Of a DNA stretch of 10,732 nt, positions 1-5,763 are shown piece by piece. Every line of letters starts with the position of its first letter. Position 1 is the first letter of the stretch. Both the position numbers and the translations under genes were made by a program. Source of the stretch: F23-B02 sp963640555 (lineage in GTDB: Bacteria; Bacillota; Clostridia; Oscillospirales; Oscillospiraceae); the NCBI GenBank assembly GCA_963640555.1, contig CAVHZB010000038.1:1-10732 (forward strand), written 5' to 3'. Under the pieces are notes generated by a model. That model was not told the DNA's origin, made no database searches, and saw only the letters and a list, made by a program, of their open reading frames with translations.

Positions 1-14
1 ATGCACCAGCCCTA

Positions 15-79
15 TAAGGGCATGCTGTTGGCGGCGCCTTAAGGCGCGCCGAAACGGTCTGCCGACCGCAAAGCCCTTA
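15..79 (+). ncRNA. Structured RNA candidate, three-way junction
   Basis: The + strand folds into a compact three-way junction. P1 pairs TAAGGGC (15-21) with GCCCTTA (73-79). P2 is a hairpin at 30-50, with GGC/GCC outside GCGCC-TTAA-GGCGC and one bulged G. P3 is CGGTC-TGCC-GACCG at 55-68. The P2/P3 and P3/P1 joiners are GAAA (51-54) and CAAA (69-72), and an intrinsic terminator begins a few bases later. The 5' strand of P1 can instead form a local hairpin, GCCCT-ATA-AGGGC (9-21), so two exclusive folds exist. I cannot match it to a riboswitch or ribozyme class I know. It could be the end of a small RNA, a 3' UTR or a leader cut off by the insertion element. Strand choice rests on the terminator T-run. 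Confidence 0.4.
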
Positions 80-85
80 CGAGCG

Positions 86-109
86 GCCCCACCAAGTGGG
101 GCTGTTTTT
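86..109 (+). terminator. Intrinsic terminator after the structured RNA
   Basis: A 7-bp GC stem, GCCCCAC (86-92) and GTGGGGC (96-102) with a CAA loop, is followed by TG and five T residues (105-109). It ends a + strand transcript coming from the structured RNA or from beyond the left edge. Confidence 0.75.
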
Positions 110-488
110 ATTGTCTCCCCGAAAACCACGGGCAGTGCCCGTGGTTCAGACTGCAGAAGGCGTAGCTGACTGTCGCAAAGTGCGGGATATTGTCCAACAG
201 ACTGTAGCCGAGGAACCAACGGTAGGAAAGTGTGTCCTGTATCTCTCGATATGTCTGCCGGAGCGAGGGTATGCCGAACAGGTGCTGGATGAGTACCATC
301 TTGATGAGTACCACGGGGTCTGTTCCCGGCCGACCGTTGTCGTGGCAGTAGTACGGGTCAAGACGCTCGTACAGCCAGTCGTAATCCATGACTTGCTCGA
401 TCTTTCGCAGCAGATGATCCTTCGGCACAAGTGCGTCCAGATCTACCATGACGACATCTTTTCGCCCATCTCTTTTCCAGCCTTCCAT
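108..488 (-). pseudogene. IS1182-type transposase, N-terminal remnant
   Basis: The frame starts at ATG 488-486, preceded by a strong Shine-Dalgarno GGAGGTG (500-494). The longer frame from 614 has no such support. Residues 1 to about 111 look like the N-terminal DUF772 domain of IS1182/IS5-superfamily DDE transposases: LVPKDHLLRKIEQ, then a YDWLYERL-like segment, NGRPGTDPVVLIKM, and GIPSLRQTYREIQ followed by YRWFLGY. Similarity stops near SYAF at about 156, and the last 15 codons run through a palindrome to TAA at 110-108. Full-length relatives are several hundred residues longer and carry the catalytic DDE domain in the missing part, so this product cannot transpose. It could at most make a DNA-binding fragment. 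The join of an intact 5' end to a terminator-like hairpin suggests an internal deletion rather than point decay. Family assignment is from recognised motifs and not from a search. Confidence 0.8.
121..146 (-). terminator. Palindrome, possible minus-strand terminator
   Basis: This is a perfect 10-bp palindrome, AACCACGGGC (124-133) and GCCCGTGGTT (137-146), with a 3-base loop. Read on the minus strand it is followed by TTTTC (125-121 region), a short T-run, so it may be the terminator that once followed the intact transposase gene. The T-run is weak and function is uncertain. Confidence 0.45.
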
Positions 489-552
489 GAAAACACCTCC
501 GTTTCTTTTGTTATACCGGAAACAGGAATATTTAGAAATACTTCTTTGACAG

Positions 553-583
553 GCTGAACCTCCCGTTTCTTTAGAAAACAGGA
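553..583. repeat. Inverted repeat upstream of the transposase
   Basis: AACCTCC and GGAGGTT close a long hairpin whose inner arms GTTTC and GAAAAC also pair around a TTTA loop. No T-run follows on either strand, so it is not a simple terminator. It lies between the transposase start and the outer end of the element. It may be part of the IS end or a leader hairpin that limits transposase expression, and it contains a Shine-Dalgarno-like GGAGG on each strand. Confidence 0.5.
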
Positions 584-628
584 GGTTATCTTGCCGTTTG
601 CGGTTCTTGCACACTTGAATCCATCGGC

Positions 629-667
629 TAACAGTAATGAGTTTGAATTAGTTCCTTATCACTGTTA
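629..667. repeat. Inverted repeat TAACAGT / ACTGTTA
   Basis: TAACAGT (629-635) and ACTGTTA (661-667) form a perfect 7-bp inverted repeat separated by 25 AT-rich bases. It lies in the AT-rich stretch between the transposase remnant and the surface-protein promoter. It may be part of the insertion-element end. No target-site duplication could be identified. I see no gene between 615 and 787. Confidence 0.3.
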
Positions 668-787
668 AACCAATGCTTTGCGGCATTTTGACACTGGCTG
701 TTTTTATGTTTTTTTAAGGGCTCGATAATTCACGGTAAGTGCACTGTGTCCAAATACTGCTATCTAAAATTGTGCACAATGCCGTGC

Positions 788-816
788 TTGCCGCTGTGGG
801 CAATATGTGATATTAT
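788..816 (+). promoter_or_regulatory. Promoter for the LRR/SLH surface protein
   Basis: The -35 hexamer TTGCCG (788-793) and -10 hexamer TATTAT (811-816) are separated by exactly 17 bases. Transcription would begin near 823, giving a short leader before the ribosome binding site at 838-843. Confidence 0.65.
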
Positions 817-848
817 GTAAACACGACAACAAAAAACAGGAGGATAAA

Positions 849-2108
849 ATGAGAAAAAGATTAATTAGCCTCGCGCTGGCGGTGCTGATGGTGATATGCC
901 TGCTGCCGGTGTCCGCACTGGCGGATGGAGCAGCTTCCGGAACATGTGGAGACAACCTTACATGGAAGATCGATGCAAACGGCACTCTGACCGTAAGCGG
1001 CAAGGGCGCAATGTACGACTACGGTGACGGTGCGCCGTGGGATACGAAAGCTATCAAGAGCATTGTAATCGGCGATGGCGTTACGGCTATCGGTGTTAGC
1101 GCGTTTGAAAACTGTACGGGGCTGACCAATGTGACCTTCCCATCAACACTGGTTAAGATCGGCAACCTTGCATTTGCCGGCTGCGGCAAGCTTGAGGCTG
1201 TCAGCATACCCGACAGCGTCACCGAGATAGGCGACGCGGCTTTTGAGTTCAGCGGACTGATTGATATAGTAATACCCGGCAATGTAAAAACCGTCAGCGA
1301 TTGGGCGTTTGCCTATTGCAGCAATGCAAAATCGGTCGTTGTCAACGAGGGCGTTGAAAGCCTTGGTATGCGCGCATTCGCGGGACTGCATAAGCTCGAG
1401 AGCGCATATCTGCCCAAAAGCCTCAAGTCCATCGGCAGCAATGCGCTTGACAGCGGAACTTCGGCAAATTCGCTGAATGATGTTTACATTGGCGGCACCG
1501 AGGAGCAGTGGAAAGAGATAGGCGGAGAGCGTGCAGGTGTCTTGAGCAACACCGAGATCCACTTCAACTGCACTCTGTTTGACGATGTTGCAAACCCCAC
1601 TCTGTACTATTACGATCCGGTCATGTGGGCAGTAGCAAACGAAATAACGGAAGGCATGGGCGGCGGCAAATTCATGCCTGACAGCACCTGCACCCGCGGT
1701 CAGCTCGTCACCTTCCTCTGGCGTCTTGCCGGAAGCGAGAACGTTGACGACTACAGCAATCCGTTTGCGGATGTAAAAAAAGGCGCTTACTACTACGATG
1801 CGGTCATCTGGGCGGCCTCTGAAGGCGTTACCGATGGCGTTGATGCAGCTCACTTCGCTCCGGATGCCACAGTAACCCGCTGCCAGGTCGTGGCCTTCCT
1901 GTGGCGCATGGCAGGCAGCTATGTTGTAAAGGCAGACAACATCGGATTTGACGATGTTTCCGAGAGCGCTTATTACTACAATGCCGTTGCATGGGCTGTA
2001 AGAAGCAACATCACAAACGGAATGGGCGGCAACACCTTTGCCCCGGATGCCGGCTGCACACGCGGTCAGGCAATGACCTTCCTGTTCCGCGACTACTCGG
2101 GCAAATAA
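849..2108 (+). CDS. Secreted LRR protein with three SLH domains
   Basis: A 419-aa exported surface protein. The start at 849 is chosen because AGGAGG lies just upstream (838-843) and it opens a classic signal peptide: MRKR, a hydrophobic core at residues 5-22, and cleavage probably after ALA (about 25). Residues about 30-65 form the GTCGDNLTW...DANGTLTVSGKG lead-in seen in BspA-like proteins. Residues about 66-215 hold BspA-type leucine-rich repeats (LRR_5 pattern: I-x-IGDGVTAIG-x-AFENC-x-x-L). Three S-layer homology domains follow at about 244-294, 306-354 and 367-413, each ending in a TRGQ/TRCQ-type motif in place of the common TRAE. SLH domains bind secondary cell-wall polymers, so the protein is probably held on the cell wall with its LRR face exposed for binding partners. 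The ligand cannot be read from sequence. It is a single-gene unit with its own promoter and terminator. Confidence 0.92.
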   Translation: MRKRLISLALAVLMVICLLPVSALADGAASGTCGDNLTWKIDANGTLTVSGKGAMYDYGDGAPWDTKAIKSIVIGDGVTAIGVSAFENCTGLTNVTFPSTLVKIGNLAFAGCGKLEAVSIPDSVTEIGDAAFEFSGLIDIVIPGNVKTVSDWAFAYCSNAKSVVVNEGVESLGMRAFAGLHKLESAYLPKSLKSIGSNALDSGTSANSLNDVYIGGTEEQWKEIGGERAGVLSNTEIHFNCTLFDDVANPTLYYYDPVMWAVANEITEGMGGGKFMPDSTCTRGQLVTFLWRLAGSENVDDYSNPFADVKKGAYYYDAVIWAASEGVTDGVDAAHFAPDATVTRCQVVAFLWRMAGSYVVKADNIGFDDVSESAYYYNAVAWAVRSNITNGMGGNTFAPDAGCTRGQAMTFLFRDYSGK

Positions 2109-2121
2109 ATTATACGGAATC

Positions 2122-2152
2122 GCTCAGGCTCTCGCGAGTCTGAGCTTTTTTT
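2122..2152 (+). terminator. Intrinsic terminator of the surface-protein gene
   Basis: The hairpin GCTCAG-G-CTC-TCGC-GAG-T-CTGAGC (2122-2145) is followed by seven T residues (2146-2152), 13 bases after the TAA stop. Confidence 0.88.
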
Positions 2153-2165
2153 ACTGCTTGAGTAC

Positions 2166-2191
2166 CAAACCGGCGAGGTTTGTGCTATAAT
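2166..2191 (+). promoter_or_regulatory. Extended -10 promoter with overlapping dyad
   Basis: TGC-TATAAT (2183-2191) is an extended -10 element. No good -35 hexamer lies at the usual distance; TTGAGT at 2158-2163 is about 22 bases away. A perfect dyad, CAAACC (2166-2171) and GGTTTG (2177-2182) with spacer GGCGA, sits directly upstream of the -10, where a repressor or activator could act. Only the sequence supports this; the regulator is unknown. Confidence 0.55.
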
Positions 2192-2228
2192 GCTAAAATA
2201 ATAAACTTACGCATAAAGGAGGGTACGG

Positions 2229-3905
2229 ATGGACAGACATACAGACCTTGAAATAGCGCAGAGCTGCCGCATGAGCCCGATCGAGAACATCGCGGCAAAG
2301 ATAAATATAGACAGGTGCTGCCTTGAAAACTACGGCAGGTATAAGGCGAAAATCGACTTGAGCTGCCTCGGCACCGGTGCTGCGAGAGACGGTAAACTGA
2401 TACTCGTCACCGCCATAACGCCGACTCCGGCGGGCGAAGGAAAAACGACCACCGCGATCGGACTTGCCGATGCGCTGCGTTATATCGGTAAAAACGCCGC
2501 CGCCGCACTGCGCGAGCCGTCTCTCGGACCTGTGTTCGGCATAAAGGGCGGTGCCTGCGGCGGGGGATATGCGCAGATAGTGCCGATGGAGGACATAAAC
2601 CTGCATTTCACCGGAGATATACACGCAATAGGCGCGGCTAATAATCTGCTTGCCGCGATAATAGATAATCACATAAAGCAGGGTAATGAGCTCAGGCTCG
2701 ACCCGACGCGCATAACATGGCGGCGTTGTGTGGACATGAACGACCGCCAGCTCAGATTTATCCGCGACGGGCTCGGAGGCAGTGCAAACGGCGTGGAGCG
2801 CGACGACGGCTTTGACATCACGGTTGCCAGCGAGATAATGGCGATACTCTGCCTTGCCGAGTCAGCCGCCGACCTCAAAAGACGGCTCGGAGACATAATC
2901 GTCGGCTACGACGAGGATAACAGACCCGTGACCTGCCGCCAGCTCAAGGCGGCGGGCGCGATGGCGGCGCTTCTGAAGGATGCGATAAAGCCTAACCTCG
3001 TGCAGACGCTTGAGGGTACGCCGGCCTTCGTGCACGGCGGACCGTTTGCGAACATTGCCCACGGCTGCAGCTCGGTTCTCGCAACCCGCATGGCGCTCAG
3101 GTTTGCCGATTATGCCGTTACCGAGGCGGGCTTCGGCGCCGATCTCGGTGCGGAAAAGTTCTTGGACATAAAATGCCGTACCGCAGGGCTCACACCGTCG
3201 GCAGTGGTGGTGGTAGCGACCGTGCGCGCACTCAAAATGCACGGAGGACTGAAAAAAGACGAGCTCGGCAGAGAGGAACTTGCCGCACTCGAAAACGGCT
3301 TGCCGAACCTGCTGCGCCATGTTTCCAACATCAAAAATGTGTACCGCCTCCCATGCGTCGTGGCGCTCAACCGTTTCCCGACGGATACCGGTGCCGAGGT
3401 GAAGCTCGTAAGCGACAGATGTGCGCAGCTCGGTGTTGAGCTTGTGCTGTCAGATGTCTGGGCCGAGGGCGGCAAGGGCGGAGCAGAGCTCGCCGAGGCG
3501 GTGGTAAAGCTGTGCCGGGAGGACAACTCACGGTTTTCGTACAGCTATGAGCTCGACGGCAGCATAGAGGATAAGCTCGGCACCGTTGTCAAAAGAGTGT
3601 ATGGCGGGGCAGGAGTCATTCTCACTCCGGAGGCGCGGCGGCAGGCGGAGCACCTTACAAGGCTCGGCTTTGGCAGACTGCCGGTGTGTATAGCAAAAAC
3701 ACAGAGCAGCTTTACGGACGACCCCGATATTCTTGGCGCGCCCGACGGCTTCACGATAACCGTGCGCGGTATGAAGGTCAGTGCCGGAGCGGGCTTTATC
3801 GTGGCTCTGACCGGAAATATAATGACAATGCCCGGACTTCCGAAGCATCCGGCAGCCGAAGGCATTGATATAGATGATAACGGAAGGATAACGGGACTTT
3901 TCTGA
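2229..3905 (+). CDS. fhs: Formate-tetrahydrofolate ligase
   Basis: A 558-aa cytoplasmic enzyme that joins formate to tetrahydrofolate using ATP, giving 10-formyl-THF for purine synthesis, formyl-Met-tRNA and, in acetogens, the methyl branch of the Wood-Ljungdahl pathway. Residues 64-75 carry the P-loop TPTPAGEGKTTT. EPSLGPVFGIKGGACGGGY at about 96-114 is the first family signature, with Cys where Ala is usual. VPMEDINLHFTGD follows, and VATVRALKMHGG near the middle is the second signature. Length equals the usual size (about 555-560), and the C-terminus ITGLF is complete. The start follows AAAGGAGGG (2216-2223). It is the first gene of an operon with the DUF2461 gene, whose ATG overlaps its TGA by one base. 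No other Wood-Ljungdahl genes are in view, so acetogenesis cannot be inferred. Confidence 0.97.
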   Translation: MDRHTDLEIAQSCRMSPIENIAAKINIDRCCLENYGRYKAKIDLSCLGTGAARDGKLILVTAITPTPAGEGKTTTAIGLADALRYIGKNAAAALREPSLGPVFGIKGGACGGGYAQIVPMEDINLHFTGDIHAIGAANNLLAAIIDNHIKQGNELRLDPTRITWRRCVDMNDRQLRFIRDGLGGSANGVERDDGFDITVASEIMAILCLAESAADLKRRLGDIIVGYDEDNRPVTCRQLKAAGAMAALLKDAIKPNLVQTLEGTPAFVHGGPFANIAHGCSSVLATRMALRFADYAVTEAGFGADLGAEKFLDIKCRTAGLTPSAVVVVATVRALKMHGGLKKDELGREELAALENGLPNLLRHVSNIKNVYRLPCVVALNRFPTDTGAEVKLVSDRCAQLGVELVLSDVWAEGGKGGAELAEAVVKLCREDNSRFSYSYELDGSIEDKLGTVVKRVYGGAGVILTPEARRQAEHLTRLGFGRLPVCIAKTQSSFTDDPDILGAPDGFTITVRGMKVSAGAGFIVALTGNIMTMPGLPKHPAAEGIDIDDNGRITGLF

Positions 3906-4579
3906 TGGATTTTAGCAGAATGCTCAGCTATACCGAGGCGCTGAGCAAGAATAACGACCGCACATGGTTTCACGATAACCACCGCGAATACGAGCAGGCA
4001 CAGGAGGATTTCCTCATGGTGCTGGATGTGATGAAATTTGTTCTGGCAAAGGAAGCTCCGGCGATAGGGGATACGCTGCTTTTTGAAAACCCCAAGAACT
4101 TCATGTACCGCATCCCGCGCGATATGCGCTACAGCAAGAACAAGACTCCGTATAATCCGGCGTTCAGGGCGTATCTGTCGCCGCACAAAAAGGATTTTCT
4201 GCCGCTTTCGTACTACCTGCACATAAGCTTCGACCGCTGTATTCTTGAAACGGGCGCATGGCCATGGGAGACAAAGCAGCTGAATCGCCTGCGCGAGTAT
4301 ATCACATACAACTATGAGGAGCTCAACTCCATCGTCGAGCAGAACTCGCTCACGGTGTACGGTGAAACGCTCAAGCGAGTGCCGCGCGGGTTTGAAGCGG
4401 AGCACCCTGCCGCCGAGTGGCTGAAGTATAAATTCTATCTGACCGAATACTCGTTCACACCCGATGACCTGCGCGATCTCGACACATTTGCAGAGGCATC
4501 TGGGACCGCAGTGCGGAGCTTTGAACCGCTCAGGCAATTTTTCATGGATGCGTTCGACGATAGGATCTACGGAGAATAA
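3905..4579 (+). CDS. DUF2461 family protein
   Basis: A 224-aa protein of the DUF2461 (TIGR02453) family. Family hallmarks are visible: an N-terminal NNDRTWFHDNHREYEQAQEDF (start of the fold), then IPRDMRYSKNKTPYNPAFRAYLSP at about residues 69-92, the most conserved stretch, and a C-terminal helix-rich part. There is no signal peptide and no membrane segment, so it is probably cytoplasmic. The family has no established biochemical activity. Length is normal for the family. Its ATG shares the A of the fhs stop codon (TGATG, 3903-3907), so translation is probably coupled to fhs and both are made from one mRNA. A specific link to one-carbon metabolism is only suggested by this arrangement. A terminator follows at 4620-4657. 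Confidence 0.9.
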   Translation: MDFSRMLSYTEALSKNNDRTWFHDNHREYEQAQEDFLMVLDVMKFVLAKEAPAIGDTLLFENPKNFMYRIPRDMRYSKNKTPYNPAFRAYLSPHKKDFLPLSYYLHISFDRCILETGAWPWETKQLNRLREYITYNYEELNSIVEQNSLTVYGETLKRVPRGFEAEHPAAEWLKYKFYLTEYSFTPDDLRDLDTFAEASGTAVRSFEPLRQFFMDAFDDRIYGE

Positions 4580-4619
4580 AGAGCAAAGGGCAAAAGCGGC
4601 TTATATCTGAGCCTGTCAA

Positions 4620-4657
4620 AAAGCCACTGTTTTCAAGCTGAGAAAACAGCGGCTTTT
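4620..4657 (+). terminator. Intrinsic terminator of the fhs-DUF2461 operon
   Basis: A 15-bp stem with one mismatch (4620-4634 with 4642-4656, core CTGTTTTC/GAAAACAG) has a 7-base loop and runs into TTTT-GCTT. The arms also carry AAAGCC/GGCTTT, so it may work in both directions. It lies immediately before the helicase remnant and marks the likely break point. Confidence 0.8.
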
Positions 4658-4690
4658 GCTTATTTTGGAGCAAAAACAGCAAGGCTCCCG

Positions 4691-5602
4691 GACAATGAAA
4701 TCAACAGCTTCCCGAGTCCTGACACGACCCTTAAAGGGGTTGAGTATGTATTTGCTGATGGCATTTATGATCGCGGCGGAAAGCGCACAAATGAAGCCGA
4801 AGCTAAAAAGACGGTTGAGCTTGTAGGTGAAATATATGAGCAGCTTCCGGAAAACACGGAGGAAACCGTTGGTATTATAACATTCGGTATTGAACAGATG
4901 AACCTGATACGGGAGATGATACGAGTTGCAGTGAAGGAGAAAGCCTTAAATTACAAGCAGCTTGACAGACTCGTTGATGTTGTGAATTTGGAATCGTGTC
5001 AAGGTAAGGAATGGGATGTTACGATACTCTCCATGACATATGGAAGAAATGCCGACGGAGAGCTGCCCCGAAACTTCGGTCCTATGGGACAGAAGGAGGG
5101 GCGCAATCGACTTAATGTCATGATAACGAGAGCAAAAAAGAGGATGATCGTTGTAACATCAATGCAGCCTGAGGACTTTGAACATGATGTCCAGGCAGGA
5201 GTCGCGGATATCAGAGACTTTTTGTCATATGCCAAGGGCGAGCTGAGGCTTGATACAAGAGAAATTGAAGCAGCTGACAGCAAGAAAAGTTCCGATATGT
5301 GCGAAAATGTGGCTGAAATACTGTATAAAAAAGGGCATGAGGTGCACACGAATGTCGGCAGCAGTATGTGTAAGGTCGATGTTGCCGTAGTATCGAATGA
5401 AGAAGGCGGCAGTAAGTATCAGCTCGGAATATTGCTGGACGATTTTAAGCGCTTTGATGTGGTGGACAGAGAAACCGTGATTACAAATACCCTCAAAGAT
5501 AAGGGATGGAAGCTTTACCGGCTTCATTCCGCAGAGTGGTACAGGAATCCGGAGAACGAAATTAAACAGATAGAAGCCTTGCTCTCTAAAAATAACAAAT
5601 AG
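4691..5602 (+). pseudogene. SF1 helicase-nuclease, 3' remnant
   Basis: This is the C-terminal part of a large superfamily 1 helicase of the DUF4011/AAA_12 type, fused to a Vsr-like nuclease domain (REase_MTES_1575 type). Readable similarity starts near NEINSFPSPDTTLKGVEYVF (about 4694) and goes through DGIYDRGGKRTN, VGIITFG (motif IV region), ESCQGKEWD (motif V, 4988-5017) and RLNVMITRAK (motif VI, 5108-5137). The tail has CKVDVAVV, LGILLDDFKRFD and GWKLYRLHSAEW, the pattern of the Vsr-like fold, with DD where relatives often have DG. Walker A and B and everything N-terminal are missing. The first in-frame ATG (4898) lies inside the helicase domain and has no Shine-Dalgarno, so this is a 5'-truncated gene with no start. 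The frame is otherwise open to TAA at 5602, so decay is recent or the fragment is tolerated. Related helicase-nucleases occur in defence loci; that role is inferred. Confidence 0.8.
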
Positions 5603-5693
5603 GTTCCACAATGGTAAAAGCAACGGTTCCGAAAAGGCTATATCTTTGAGCTGCCAGTAAAAAAGATGAACCTCAAATACAATTTCTGCACTG

Positions 5694-5724
5694 AAAAATC
5701 CCGTCCGAGAGGACGGGATTTTTT
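5694..5724. terminator. Bidirectional intrinsic terminator
   Basis: AAAAATCCCGTCC (5694-5706), GAGA loop, GGACGGGATTTTTT (5711-5724). It has A-run and T-run on opposite sides, so it works on both strands. It separates the helicase remnant from the converging ABC transporter gene. I see nothing else between 5603 and 5693. Confidence 0.92.
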
Positions 5725-5731
5725 ACACGCT

Positions 5732-5755
5732 GAACACCGCTGAAGTGCGGTGTTC
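5732..5755 (-). repeat. Hairpin after the ABC transporter stop codon
   Basis: GAACACCGC (5732-5740) and GCGGTGTTC (5747-5755) form a perfect 9-bp stem with a 6-base loop, 8 bases beyond the transporter stop. It has no T-run of its own and precedes the true terminator on the minus-strand transcript. It may protect the 3' end of the mRNA. Confidence 0.6.
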
Positions 5756-5763
5756 ATATGCTG

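Noticed and set aside
15..79. Hammerhead ribozyme
   Set aside because: The three-way topology and GAAA joiner are suggestive, but the CUGANGA core reads CTGTTGG and the required A-U pair and cleavage base next to stem III are absent.
688..716. TTGACA at 688 as a second promoter for the surface protein
   Set aside because: No acceptable -10 hexamer lies 16-18 bases downstream; the stretch is a T-run.
1143..1853. 236-codon minus-strand frame inside the surface-protein gene
   Set aside because: It is the antisense of the LRR and SLH repeats, with no family resemblance.
3545..4537. Long minus-strand open frame opposite fhs and the DUF2461 gene
   Set aside because: It spans two well-supported genes on the other strand and has no recognisable domain; it is an antisense shadow.
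4898..5602. A complete 234-aa gene starting at ATG 4898
   Set aside because: The ATG lies inside a helicase domain whose coding similarity extends about 200 bases upstream, and there is no Shine-Dalgarno.
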